A stretch of DNA of 5,464 nt from Planctomycetota bacterium (lineage in GTDB: Bacteria; Planctomycetota; Planctomycetia; Isosphaerales; Isosphaeraceae): contig JAJYCH010000378.1 of the NCBI GenBank assembly GCA_021778575.1, forward strand, positions 1-5,464, in the 5' to 3' direction. The notes under the pieces are model-generated. The model was not told where the DNA came from. It was given only the letters and a program-made list of their open reading frames with translations, and ran no database searches. Each line of letters starts with the position of its first letter. Within the stretch, counting starts at the first letter, position 1. Both the position numbers and the translations under genes were made by a program. Positions 1 through 5,464 of the stretch are shown here, in pieces.

Positions 1-363
1 AAGGATAAGGTCATCGTTCCCGACGTGATCCTTCAGTCACACTCGGCATCGCTCGACCTGACTTTCTACACCGGCGACCAGTTCCCCAGCGAGTTCAAGG
101 GGGATATTTTTGCTTCTGAGCATGGCTCGTGGAACCGCGCCCGGCGAACCGGTTACAAGGTCATTCGCGTTCCCTTGAAGGACGGCAAGGCGACCGGCGA
201 ATATGAGGATTTCCTCGTCGGTTTCGTCACGCCCGAGGGGAATGTCTGGGGCCGTCCGGTCGGTGTGGCGGTGGCGAAAGATGGTTCGTTGCTCGTGACC
301 GATGATGGTGGCAACATCATCTGGCGCGTTACGTATGACGGCAAGAAAGTGGCCGGCCAATGA
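1..363 (+). CDS. Sorbosone/glucose dehydrogenase-type beta-propeller protein, C-terminal part (5' end outside window)
   Basis: The reading frame is open from the first base and stops with TGA at 361-363, so 120 C-terminal residues are visible. They carry late-blade motifs of the soluble quinoprotein glucose/sorbosone dehydrogenase family: an SEHGSWNR segment, then GYKVIRVPL, then [23 protein letters not shown] followed by IWRV near the C-terminus. Family members are usually secreted beta-propeller enzymes that use PQQ to oxidise sugars or aldehydes. The N-terminal signal and the other blades lie outside the window, so export, cofactor use and substrate cannot be judged. A GTG at 25 is in frame but is almost certainly internal. 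The stop overlaps the next gene's start as ATGA, suggesting coupled translation. In planctomycetes such domains can be fused to cytochrome c or other modules, so the full protein may be larger. Family assignment is fairly sure; the exact reaction is inference. Confidence 0.85.
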   Translation, partial: KDKVIVPDVILQSHSASLDLTFYTGDQFPSEFKGDIFASEHGSWNRARRTGYKVIRVPLKDGKATGEYEDFLVGFVTPEGNVWGRPVGVAVAKDGSLLVTDDGGNIIWRVTYDGKKVAGQ

Positions 364-1364
364 GAGAACGTCGAGCGTTCACGCTGATCGAGCTTCTGGT
401 CGTGATCGCAATCATCGCGGTCCTGATCGCGCTGTTGTTGCCCGCCGTGCAGTCGGCTCGCGAGGCGGCCCGGCGGGCCAGTTGCGTGAACAACCTCAAG
501 CAGATCGGCCTGGCGCTCCAGAATTACCACTCCAGCATCGGCGGGTTCCCGGTCGGGTTCCTCTACGCGACCGGGCCAATCCTGTCGGATAGTTCGGTCT
601 CGCAATACCGCTGGTCGCCGCTCGCGCAGATGGCCCCGTATCTCGAACAGACAAACCTGGCCAACGCGCTGAACATGAACTTCCCGCTTGGCTCGAAACC
701 GGCGAGCGGCTCCTTGTTCTGGCCGCCGTACCCGTCCAACCTGACGGCAATGGCGGTGCAGGTGGCGTCGTTTCTCTGTCCCAGCGATGCCGTCCCCGCG
801 CCGATCGTCGGCTCGGGGCCGGTGAGCTACGCTTTCTGCGCCGGGTCGGGAGGAAACGGCGGCGACGCCACCAACGCCGACGGCACCTTCCTGCTCGGCC
901 CGAGCATCAACCTGGCGCAATTGATTGATGGTTCCAGCAACACGGCGGCGGTCTCCGAAAGTCTGATCGGGATCGCCGGGCCGTCGTACACCCAGACCTC
1001 GCCGACGCCGATCCCGTCGCCCAAGGGTCGAGCCATGGCCCACGTCGCAAGCGGCCCGCTGACGGATTCTCTCTGTGCCTCGGCCGCCAAGGGTTGGTTG
1101 TTGAATAAAGGAGCCGCGTGGTTCGATGGCAACTATTTGAACACACTCTATAATCATTACCTGACGCCGAACTCGTTCGCGCCCGACTGTATCGTCTACC
1201 ACAACCCGGGCTGGAAAGCCGCGCGAAGCCTGCACCCGGGAGGGGCGAACGTCGCCTTCGCCGACGGACATGTTGCCTTCATCAAGAACGTCGTCAATCC
1301 CGCGGTCTGGCTGGCGATCTCGACGAGGAATGGCGGCGAAGTGGTTCCAGCGGATTCGTTTTGA
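360..1364 (+). CDS. DUF1559 domain-containing pseudopilin-like protein
   Basis: This 334-residue protein has a type IV pilin-like N-terminus. A short basic leader (MRERRA) is followed by [14 protein letters not shown], with Glu at +5 relative to the expected prepilin-peptidase site between A6 and F7, then a hydrophobic helix at about residues 8-29. Typical DUF1559 features follow: the AREAARR and [14 protein letters not shown] block at 33-57, YLEQ at 94-97, FLCPSD at 138-143, DGSSNT at 190-195, and the C-terminal H-X9-DG signature (H292, D302-G303). Length is normal for the family, which is greatly expanded in planctomycetes. Its function is unknown; processing by prepilin peptidase and an envelope or extracellular location are inferred from the N-terminus. 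The residue at -1 is Ala rather than the usual Gly. The start overlaps the previous stop (ATGA) and lacks a strong ribosome binding site, so translation is probably coupled. The family call is very secure. Confidence 0.96.
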   Translation: MRERRAFTLIELLVVIAIIAVLIALLLPAVQSAREAARRASCVNNLKQIGLALQNYHSSIGGFPVGFLYATGPILSDSSVSQYRWSPLAQMAPYLEQTNLANALNMNFPLGSKPASGSLFWPPYPSNLTAMAVQVASFLCPSDAVPAPIVGSGPVSYAFCAGSGGNGGDATNADGTFLLGPSINLAQLIDGSSNTAAVSESLIGIAGPSYTQTSPTPIPSPKGRAMAHVASGPLTDSLCASAAKGWLLNKGAAWFDGNYLNTLYNHYLTPNSFAPDCIVYHNPGWKAARSLHPGGANVAFADGHVAFIKNVVNPAVWLAISTRNGGEVVPADSF

Positions 1365-1368
1365 GGGG
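1363..1368 (+). promoter_or_regulatory. Ribosome binding site deciding the ATG 1376 start
   Basis: GAGGGG overlaps the TGA stop of the DUF1559 gene and lies 7 nt before the ATG at 1376. This favours that ATG over the TTG at 1361, which would overlap the upstream stop and has no comparable site in front of it. Confidence 0.6.
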
Positions 1369-1375
1369 CAGTCTC

Positions 1376-1840
1376 ATGGGGACAACGCTGGATCAACCCA
1401 TCGCCGATGCTCGAAAAGCTCACGCGATCGAGTGGGCTCGCTTTGCCATGCCGCTCATCGTTTTTCTCGATACTCCACCTTCCGAACGGCGTGTCTTCGA
1501 CTGGCTGATCCCTTGTGTCGGCGATGTCCTCGACCTTCTCGGGGCGAATACGCTGGAATTGCGTGAGTCGCTGGCGATGGCCCAGAGATCCTTGGCCCAA
1601 TCAGATGAATCCGAGGCAATCGAAGCCAGGGCATGGGAACTCTGGTATCATCGCGTGCCAGGAGACGCGAAGACGGCCGTTGCTCAACTTCTGTTCGCAT
1701 TGTTGGCCTACCGAAAGCTGCTCGGAACAGCTCGACTCTCCTGCGCGACGCCATTATCCATCCTCGATCGGATGGCGAGTGATCAGGGCGGAATTCTGGA
1801 ACAGGTCATCGCGAACTTCTCCGAGTACGCGGGACGATAA
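1376..1840 (+). CDS. Hypothetical protein, small, predicted mostly helical
   Basis: This 154-residue protein is not one I recognise. The ATG at 1376 is preferred because GAGGGG sits 7 nt upstream; an alternative TTG at 1361 would add five residues. The sequence looks soluble and largely alpha-helical, with no signal peptide or clear transmembrane segment. Visible elements are EWARFAMPLIVFLDTPPSERR at about 19-39, a hydrophobic stretch FDWLIPCVGDVLDLLG at 41-56, an acidic/alanine-rich helix with EAIEARAWELWYHRVPGD at 80-97, and AVAQLLFALLAYRKLLG at 101-117. No metal-binding cluster, nucleotide-binding loop or helix-turn-helix stands out. It starts 11 nt after the DUF1559 stop and its TAA is directly followed by the ATG of the methyltransferase gene, so it is probably co-translated with both. 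Codon use resembles the neighbours, supporting a real gene. No function is proposed. Confidence 0.8.
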   Translation: MGTTLDQPIADARKAHAIEWARFAMPLIVFLDTPPSERRVFDWLIPCVGDVLDLLGANTLELRESLAMAQRSLAQSDESEAIEARAWELWYHRVPGDAKTAVAQLLFALLAYRKLLGTARLSCATPLSILDRMASDQGGILEQVIANFSEYAGR

Positions 1841-2644
1841 ATGCCGCGCATCCCCATCGACGACCTCTCTGACCCGCGCCTCATCTTCTATCGCCAGCTG
1901 AAGGCGAGCAACGAGACCCGAGGGTCGGACCGGTTCGTCGTCGAGGGGGAAAAGCTGGTTTATCGTCTCCTGGCCAGCCGGTTCCCGACCGATTCGGTTC
2001 TGGTCACGGATCGTTATGAAGGGCATCACGCGTCGATGATTCCCGCTGATGTGCCGATGTACGTGATCCCTCATGCGTCGATTGAAACGCTGGTCGGGTA
2101 CAACTTTCATCGAGGAGTCCTGGCCTCCGGGCGACGGGTCGCCTGGCCAGATCTATCGACATTCTTGCAAGTCGGCAAGTCCAAAGTCACCCTGGTCGTC
2201 TGCCCGATGCTCGACAAGCCGGATAACCTGGGGACGATCCTCCGGATTGGCGAGGCGTTTGGCGTCGACGCCATCCTGATCGGCGACCGCTGCCCCGACC
2301 CGCTGCTTCGCCGGGTGATTCGCGTCTCGATGGGCGCGGCGTTCAAGATTCCCGTCTATGAGCCGCCCGATCTGCTCGGCACGCTCGAAAAACTTCGAGC
2401 CGATCATGCCCTCGAAATCATCGCCGCCGACGCCAATATCGGGGCCGAGCCGCTCGACCGCGTGCCTCCGCCCGATCGATTGGCCTTGATCCTGGGCAGC
2501 GAAGCCTTTGGGCTTGACCCCGAATGGCTCGACCTGGCCGATCGCCGGGTGACGATCCCGATGAAACCGGGCGCCGACTCGCTCAACGTGGCAGTCGCGG
2601 CGGGGATTTTCTTGTATCATTTCACACAAGCGAAGATCGAGTGA
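1841..2644 (+). CDS. SpoU/TrmH-family RNA 2'-O-ribose methyltransferase
   Basis: This 267-residue protein is expected to transfer a methyl group from S-adenosylmethionine to a ribose 2'-OH in rRNA or tRNA. Residues about 12-100 resemble the substrate-binding domain (RFVVEGEKLVYRLLAS at 31-46, FHRGVLASGRR at 89-99). The C-terminal part is the SPOUT knot domain. Motif 1 is DNLGTILRIGEAFG at 128-141, with N129 and R135 at the usual catalytic/RNA-contact positions. MGAAFKIPV is at 164-172. Motif 2 is LILGSEAFGL at 216-225. Motif 3 is VTIPMKPGADSLNVAVAAGI at 237-256, with the S247-L-N249 core. Length and domain order are normal for a full-length member. The exact RNA target (23S rRNA as in RlmB, tRNA as in TrmH, or another) cannot be set from sequence. 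The ATG follows the previous TAA directly, with a weak GGGA (1831-1834) six nt before it. The family is sure, the substrate not. Confidence 0.94.
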   Translation: MPRIPIDDLSDPRLIFYRQLKASNETRGSDRFVVEGEKLVYRLLASRFPTDSVLVTDRYEGHHASMIPADVPMYVIPHASIETLVGYNFHRGVLASGRRVAWPDLSTFLQVGKSKVTLVVCPMLDKPDNLGTILRIGEAFGVDAILIGDRCPDPLLRRVIRVSMGAAFKIPVYEPPDLLGTLEKLRADHALEIIAADANIGAEPLDRVPPPDRLALILGSEAFGLDPEWLDLADRRVTIPMKPGADSLNVAVAAGIFLYHFTQAKIE

Positions 2645-2660
2645 CTCTGTCGAATTCTCG

Positions 2661-2668
2661 AAAGGAGG
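2661..2668 (+). promoter_or_regulatory. Strong Shine-Dalgarno for the leucine-rich-repeat gene
   Basis: AAAGGAGG, a near-perfect match to the 16S rRNA anti-Shine-Dalgarno sequence, lies 5 nt before the ATG at 2674. It fixes that start even though the frame stays open upstream to 2524, inside the methyltransferase gene. It is by far the strongest such site in the window. Confidence 0.88.
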
Positions 2669-2673
2669 TCACA

Positions 2674-3942
2674 ATGACCGAGGCAGCCGCGAACCGACGC
2701 TGGTGGCAACGACTCCGCGTCCGGATCAGCATGCGAACCCTGATGGTGCTGGTCCTCCTGATCGGCGGAGGTCTCGGCTGGGTTGTCCGAGGTGCCCGCA
2801 TCCAGCGCGAGGCTGTCGCGGCTATCGAAAATGAAGGTGGAGTCTATTACGACTGGCAATGGGATTTGGAAAAAGACACTGTGCTTGATCCTTCGAAAGC
2901 TCGGCTCTCCACGCCGAAATGGCTGATCGACTGGGTCGGTGTCGACTATTTTCACCGGGTCCACGGGATCATGCTTGGAACGCGTTTTGGGCCTGCGATC
3001 CCCGAAGATCTGATGGCTCAGGTCGCCCGGATTGAAGGCCTCGAATATCTCAGCGTGGATGGAGAATGGGCGAATTCCGACGCGATGATAGCACATTTTC
3101 GAAGTCTCACCCGGTTGCGCGAGCTCGAACTCGACTTGTCCAATCCAACACAAGTGAGTTTGCTACGAGAATTGCCAAACCTGAAAGGGCTCGAACATCT
3201 CGCCGTATCGCATGTTACAGACTCCAACCTGACCCAACTCCTGGGTCTGACCCGGCTCAAGTGGCTCATGATCCAAGGCTCGGGCATCACCAACGACGGT
3301 CTGGCCCAACTTTCGGGCCTGACAGGTCTGGAGGAACTTATTCTCCAATCCACGGTTATTAACGATGCCGGCATGAATTTCCTCAGCGGAATGTCGTATC
3401 TGAAATCACTGGATCTCAGCCGGGCCAACATTTCTGACGCAGGTCTGGAAGTCCTGGCAAAAATTCCTGGACTGGTCTCTCTCGACCTGAGCACGACGAA
3501 TATTACCGATCAAGGGTTGGTCCACCTGCGAGAGTTGACCAATCTGAGACACCTGAGCCTCGTTGATACGCACATCACTGACGCTGGCCTGGCCCAGATC
3601 TCGGGACTGACCGAGCTGCAATCCCTTGAGCTTTCCTTCACCCAGATCACCGACGCCGGCCTGGCCCAGATCTCGGGACTGACCGAACTGCAATCCCTCA
3701 GGCTGAACGGCACCAAGATCGACGATGCTGGCCTTGTTCATCTCTCGGGACTGAACAAACTGACGAGTCTATCCCTGGGGAGCACCAGAATCACCGATCA
3801 AGGGATCATCAATCTTGCCGGATTAAAATCATGCGAACAGGTGTCTGTTGAGGGAACTGCCGTCACCGATGCCGGGATCGCGGCAGCCGCAATAAAGCGG
3901 CCAGGGACACGATTCATTCGCAAGGACTATAGCTGTTTTTAA
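2674..3942 (+). CDS. Membrane-anchored leucine-rich-repeat protein (planctomycete type)
   Basis: This 422-residue protein starts with a basic stretch (RRWWQRLRVR, 8-17), then SMRTLMVLVLLIGGGLGWVV at 19-38, probably an uncleaved signal anchor. By the positive-inside rule the rest would lie outside the inner membrane. Next comes ARIQREAVAAIENEGG at 41-56, a lead-in I recognise from other planctomycete repeat proteins. Residues about 123-411 form some twelve leucine-rich repeats. Those beginning at L195, 219, 243, 267, 291, 315, 339 and 363 have an exact 24-residue period with consensus L-x-x-L-x-L-x-x-T-x-I-T-D-A-G-L-x-x-L-x-G-L-T-x; the first three and the last are degenerate. Repeats at 291-338 are almost identical in DNA. 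The role is probably protein binding; no catalytic domain is seen, and the ligand is unknown. The gene begins 29 nt after the methyltransferase stop and may share its transcript. GC content appears lower than in the regulator gene. Confidence 0.92.
   Translation: MTEAAANRRWWQRLRVRISMRTLMVLVLLIGGGLGWVVRGARIQREAVAAIENEGGVYYDWQWDLEKDTVLDPSKARLSTPKWLIDWVGVDYFHRVHGIMLGTRFGPAIPEDLMAQVARIEGLEYLSVDGEWANSDAMIAHFRSLTRLRELELDLSNPTQVSLLRELPNLKGLEHLAVSHVTDSNLTQLLGLTRLKWLMIQGSGITNDGLAQLSGLTGLEELILQSTVINDAGMNFLSGMSYLKSLDLSRANISDAGLEVLAKIPGLVSLDLSTTNITDQGLVHLRELTNLRHLSLVDTHITDAGLAQISGLTELQSLELSFTQITDAGLAQISGLTELQSLRLNGTKIDDAGLVHLSGLNKLTSLSLGSTRITDQGIINLAGLKSCEQVSVEGTAVTDAGIAAAAIKRPGTRFIRKDYSCF
3571..3698 (+). 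repeat. 72-bp tandem duplication within the leucine-rich-repeat gene
   Basis: Positions 3571-3626 and 3643-3698 match over 56 bp with four mismatches, at an offset of 72 bp, which is exactly one 24-residue repeat. The core (3586-3626 versus 3658-3698) is 41 bp with one mismatch, including 29 identical bases in a row. The copies encode ITDAGLAQISGLTELQSL twice. Three of the four mismatches are C/T or G/A changes and only the first alters an amino acid (H to Q). Other repeats in the gene match at the protein level but much less at the DNA level, so this pair looks like the newest unit. Confidence 0.9.
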
Positions 3943-3957
3943 GTGATAATCGGTCCA
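3943..3957. other. 15-nt convergent gap between stop codons
   Basis: Only 15 nt separate the TAA of the leucine-rich-repeat gene (3940-3942) from the TGA of the minus-strand regulator (complement of 3958-3960). A 5-bp inverted repeat, GTGAT at 3943-3947 and ATCAC at 3957-3961, surrounds a 9-nt loop. It is short and is followed by no T-run in either direction, so I do not call a terminator. Transcripts from both sides probably overlap. Confidence 0.6.
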
Positions 3958-5295
3958 TCACAACCCGTACTGCTTCCGCTTGCGGTAAAGCGTGCTTGGG
4001 TCGATTCCGAGGATCTTCGCGGCTTCCTCTCGGCTGGTGGTGCTGGCCAGAATCCGGCGGATGTGCTCGGCTTCGAGGGCTTCGAGGCTCACGCTTCGGC
4101 CGATTTCGAGGTCCGGGCCGGGCTCGGGGGTGTGGGGTAGGATTCGCTCGGGGAGGTCGGCCAGGCCGATCTCGGGGCCTTCGGCGAGGATTGCGGCTCG
4201 TTCGATCGCGTTGCGTAACTCGCGGAGGTTCCCCGGCCAGGGGTGGCGGGCCAGCGCCTGGCTGGCTTCGGGGGTGAAGCCGGTCAGGCGACGTCCCACC
4301 TGTCGGGCGAAGAAGGCCAGCAGGTGGTTGGCCAGCTCGGCGATATCGACCCGTTTTCGGAGCGGTGGCAACGTCATCTCGACGACGTTGAGCCGGTAAA
4401 GCAGATCCTCGCGGAACCCTCCCGACTTGACCATCGCTTCGAGGTCGCGATTGGTCGCGGCGACGAGCCGGACGTCGGACGATCGGGTGTTGGTCTCGCC
4501 GACTCGCTCATATTTGCGTTCTTGAAGAAATCTCAATAATTTGGGCTGAAGCGAGAGCGGCAGGTCGCCGATTTCGTCGAGAAAGAGCGTGCCGCCCTCG
4601 GCGGCGGCGACCTTGCCGGCGGCGTCACGAATCGCGCCGGTGAAGGCTCCCCGGGCGTGGCCGAAGAGATCGCTTTCGAGAAGTTCGGGGCTGAGGCTCG
4701 GGCAGTTGACGGTGATGAACGGGCCGTCGGGGCGCTTGCTCCAGGCGTGGAGGGCTCGGGCCAGGACCCCTTTGCCGGTCCCGTTCTCGCCGCGAAGCAA
4801 CACGGCGGCGTCGAACGGGGCGACCCGCCGGGCCATCTCCAGGACCCGGCAGACCTCGGGGTCGCGCCCTTCGAGTTCGACCTCGGGAACTTCGAGACGA
4901 ACCCGTTCTTCAAGGTCGGCCACGCGGTCGCGTAGACCGCGAACCCTGGCGACCCGTTCGAGGACCGCGCGGACCTGTCCCGGCGTGAACGGCTTGGGCA
5001 GGAAGTCAAACGCACCGCGACGCATGGCGTCGAGCGCGATGTCGATGCTGGCGTGCGCGGTGATGACCACGATGGCCAGCCGGGGAGACTGGGCCAGCAG
5101 CGGCTCGAAAAGGTCGAGTCCCGAATCGTCGCCAAGACGAAGGTCGACCAGGGCCACGTCGAACGCCTGCCCCTCGGCCTGCCGGAGCGCCTCGCGACGG
5201 CTCGACGCCTCCTCGACCGGATGCCCGAGCGCCTCCACCGTCACGCGCAGGGTCCGGCGAATATTCGGCTCATCGTCGACGATCAACACCCGCAT
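3958..5295 (-). CDS. Sigma-54-dependent response regulator, NtrC type
   Basis: This 445-residue protein is a complete bacterial enhancer-binding protein. Residues 1-115 are a receiver domain with the acidic pair D7-D8, phospho-acceptor D51, T79 and K101 all present. A linker at about 119-136 (LRDRVADLEERVRLEV) looks coiled-coil. The AAA+ sigma-54 interaction domain (about 140-375) has Walker A GENGTGKG at 169-176, an intact GAFTGA sigma-54 contact loop at 216-221, Walker B GGTLFLDEIGD at 234-244, VAATNRDL at 278-285, FREDLLYRLNV at 294-304 and HPWPGNLREL at 351-360. A Fis-type helix-turn-helix ends the protein (about 421-443). All key residues are present, so phosphorylation-dependent activation of sigma-54 promoters is expected. 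The start chosen is the ATG at 5293-5295, because MRVLIVDDEP is the normal receiver beginning; the frame extends upstream to 5391 but the extra 32 residues look non-coding. No sensor kinase is visible beside it, so signal and targets are unknown. Confidence 0.96.
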   Translation of the reverse strand: MRVLIVDDEPNIRRTLRVTVEALGHPVEEASSRREALRQAEGQAFDVALVDLRLGDDSGLDLFEPLLAQSPRLAIVVITAHASIDIALDAMRRGAFDFLPKPFTPGQVRAVLERVARVRGLRDRVADLEERVRLEVPEVELEGRDPEVCRVLEMARRVAPFDAAVLLRGENGTGKGVLARALHAWSKRPDGPFITVNCPSLSPELLESDLFGHARGAFTGAIRDAAGKVAAAEGGTLFLDEIGDLPLSLQPKLLRFLQERKYERVGETNTRSSDVRLVAATNRDLEAMVKSGGFREDLLYRLNVVEMTLPPLRKRVDIAELANHLLAFFARQVGRRLTGFTPEASQALARHPWPGNLRELRNAIERAAILAEGPEIGLADLPERILPHTPEPGPDLEIGRSVSLEALEAEHIRRILASTTSREEAAKILGIDPSTLYRKRKQYGL

Positions 5296-5306
5296 GGACC
5301 GACAAT

Positions 5307-5311
5307 CTCCC
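5307..5311 (-). promoter_or_regulatory. Weak ribosome binding site of the response regulator
   Basis: GGGAG on the minus strand lies 11 nt before the ATG at 5295. The spacing is a little long, but nothing better is seen, and it supports the receiver-domain start over the longer frame. Confidence 0.4.
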
Positions 5312-5338
5312 GGCTGCTCTGGAACGAGTCTCTGGAAG

Positions 5339-5369
5339 ATTATTGTCCGTCGAACCGGAAATTGTACAA
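5339..5369 (-). promoter_or_regulatory. Candidate sigma-70-type promoter for the response regulator
   Basis: Read on the minus strand, TTGTAC (complement of 5364-5369) and AATAAT (complement of 5339-5344) stand 19 nt apart. The -10 matches the consensus at 5 of 6 positions, the -35 at only 3 of 6, and the spacer is longer than ideal. Transcription would start near 5331, giving an untranslated leader of about 36 nt. A and T are locally enriched compared with the flanking coding DNA, which is the main support. Planctomycete promoters are poorly defined, so this is a weak call. Confidence 0.3.
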
Positions 5370-5409
5370 GGGGCGAGGTTGGCGGAGACAAACCCGAAGG
5401 AATTCGATC

Positions 5410-5464
5410 ATGGCTCGGGTGTACCCGCAGATTCTGGGGTTGGCAGGGGCTCGGCCACCGAACC
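5410..5464 (+). CDS. Probable start of a divergent gene, truncated by the window end
   Basis: An ATG at 5410-5412 opens a frame that runs to the window end without a stop (18 codons: MARVYPQILGLAGARPPN). GAAGGAA at 5396-5402 lies 7 nt before it, a good Shine-Dalgarno at good spacing, and this is the main evidence. The gene would diverge from the response regulator with 114 nt between the two starts. The fragment is too short to identify a family, and no signal peptide is evident. It could instead be non-coding upstream DNA of a gene starting beyond the window. Confidence 0.45.
   Translation, partial: MARVYPQILGLAGARPPN

Noticed and set aside
153..1271. Long 372-codon minus-strand open frame opposite the DUF1559 gene
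   Set aside because: It lies antisense to a gene with unmistakable family motifs; its translation is Arg-rich and low in recognisable structure, as expected for a shadow frame in GC-rich DNA.
2524..2673. Upstream extension of the leucine-rich-repeat frame into the methyltransferase gene
   Set aside because: It overlaps conserved SpoU motifs in another frame, and the near-perfect AAAGGAGG before ATG 2674 gives a clear start that also yields a sensible anchor topology.
3544..3831. CRISPR-like or intergenic tandem array
   Set aside because: The periodicity is 72 bp, in frame, and encodes leucine-rich repeats, so the protein explains it.
3943..3961. Inverted repeat GTGAT/ATCAC as a bidirectional terminator
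   Set aside because: The stem is only 5 bp, with a 9-nt loop and no T-run following it in either direction.
4533..5135. 200-codon minus-strand frame overlapping the regulator in another frame
   Set aside because: The translation is Ser/Arg/Pro-rich without motifs and lies wholly within the well-supported sigma-54 activator gene.
5296..5391. 32-residue N-terminal extension of the response regulator
   Set aside because: Receiver domains normally begin right at the MRVLIVDDE strand, and the extension covers the A/T-richer candidate promoter.

Overview
The window looks like chromosomal DNA from a planctomycete, most likely of the Isosphaeraceae/Gemmatales type. Three things point there. One is a DUF1559 pseudopilin-like protein with the [14 protein letters not shown] start and the C-terminal H-X9-DG signature. 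Another is a membrane-anchored leucine-rich-repeat protein with the R-I-S-M-R-T-L-M lead-in before its hydrophobic segment, which I recognise as common in that phylum. The third is GC-rich coding sequence. This assignment is from recognition only, not from a search.

Positions 1-3942 hold five tightly packed genes on the plus strand: the C-terminal end of a sorbosone/glucose dehydrogenase-type beta-propeller protein (cut by the window edge), a DUF1559 protein (ATGA overlap), an unrecognised small helical protein (11 nt gap), a SpoU/TrmH-family RNA 2'-O-methyltransferase (stop codon abutting start codon), and an N-anchored leucine-rich-repeat protein (29 nt gap, very strong ribosome binding site). 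The spacing suggests one transcript, but the products do not form an obvious pathway, so this is best read as a co-directional cluster with probable translational coupling.

Positions 3958-5295 on the minus strand encode a complete NtrC-type response regulator (receiver, sigma-54-interacting AAA+, Fis-type helix-turn-helix). It converges on the leucine-rich-repeat gene with only 15 nt between the stop codons. No partner histidine kinase is in the window. The last 169 nt hold the regulator's upstream region and the probable start of a divergent plus-strand gene at 5410, cut by the window end.

There is no sign of tRNA, rRNA, CRISPR, insertion sequence or phage sequence, and no stretch over 300 nt lacks a gene. 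I see no convincing new system. The points worth a second look are a recent-looking 72-bp duplication inside the leucine-rich-repeat gene, the unrecognised small gene, and the divergent control region next to the sigma-54 activator.
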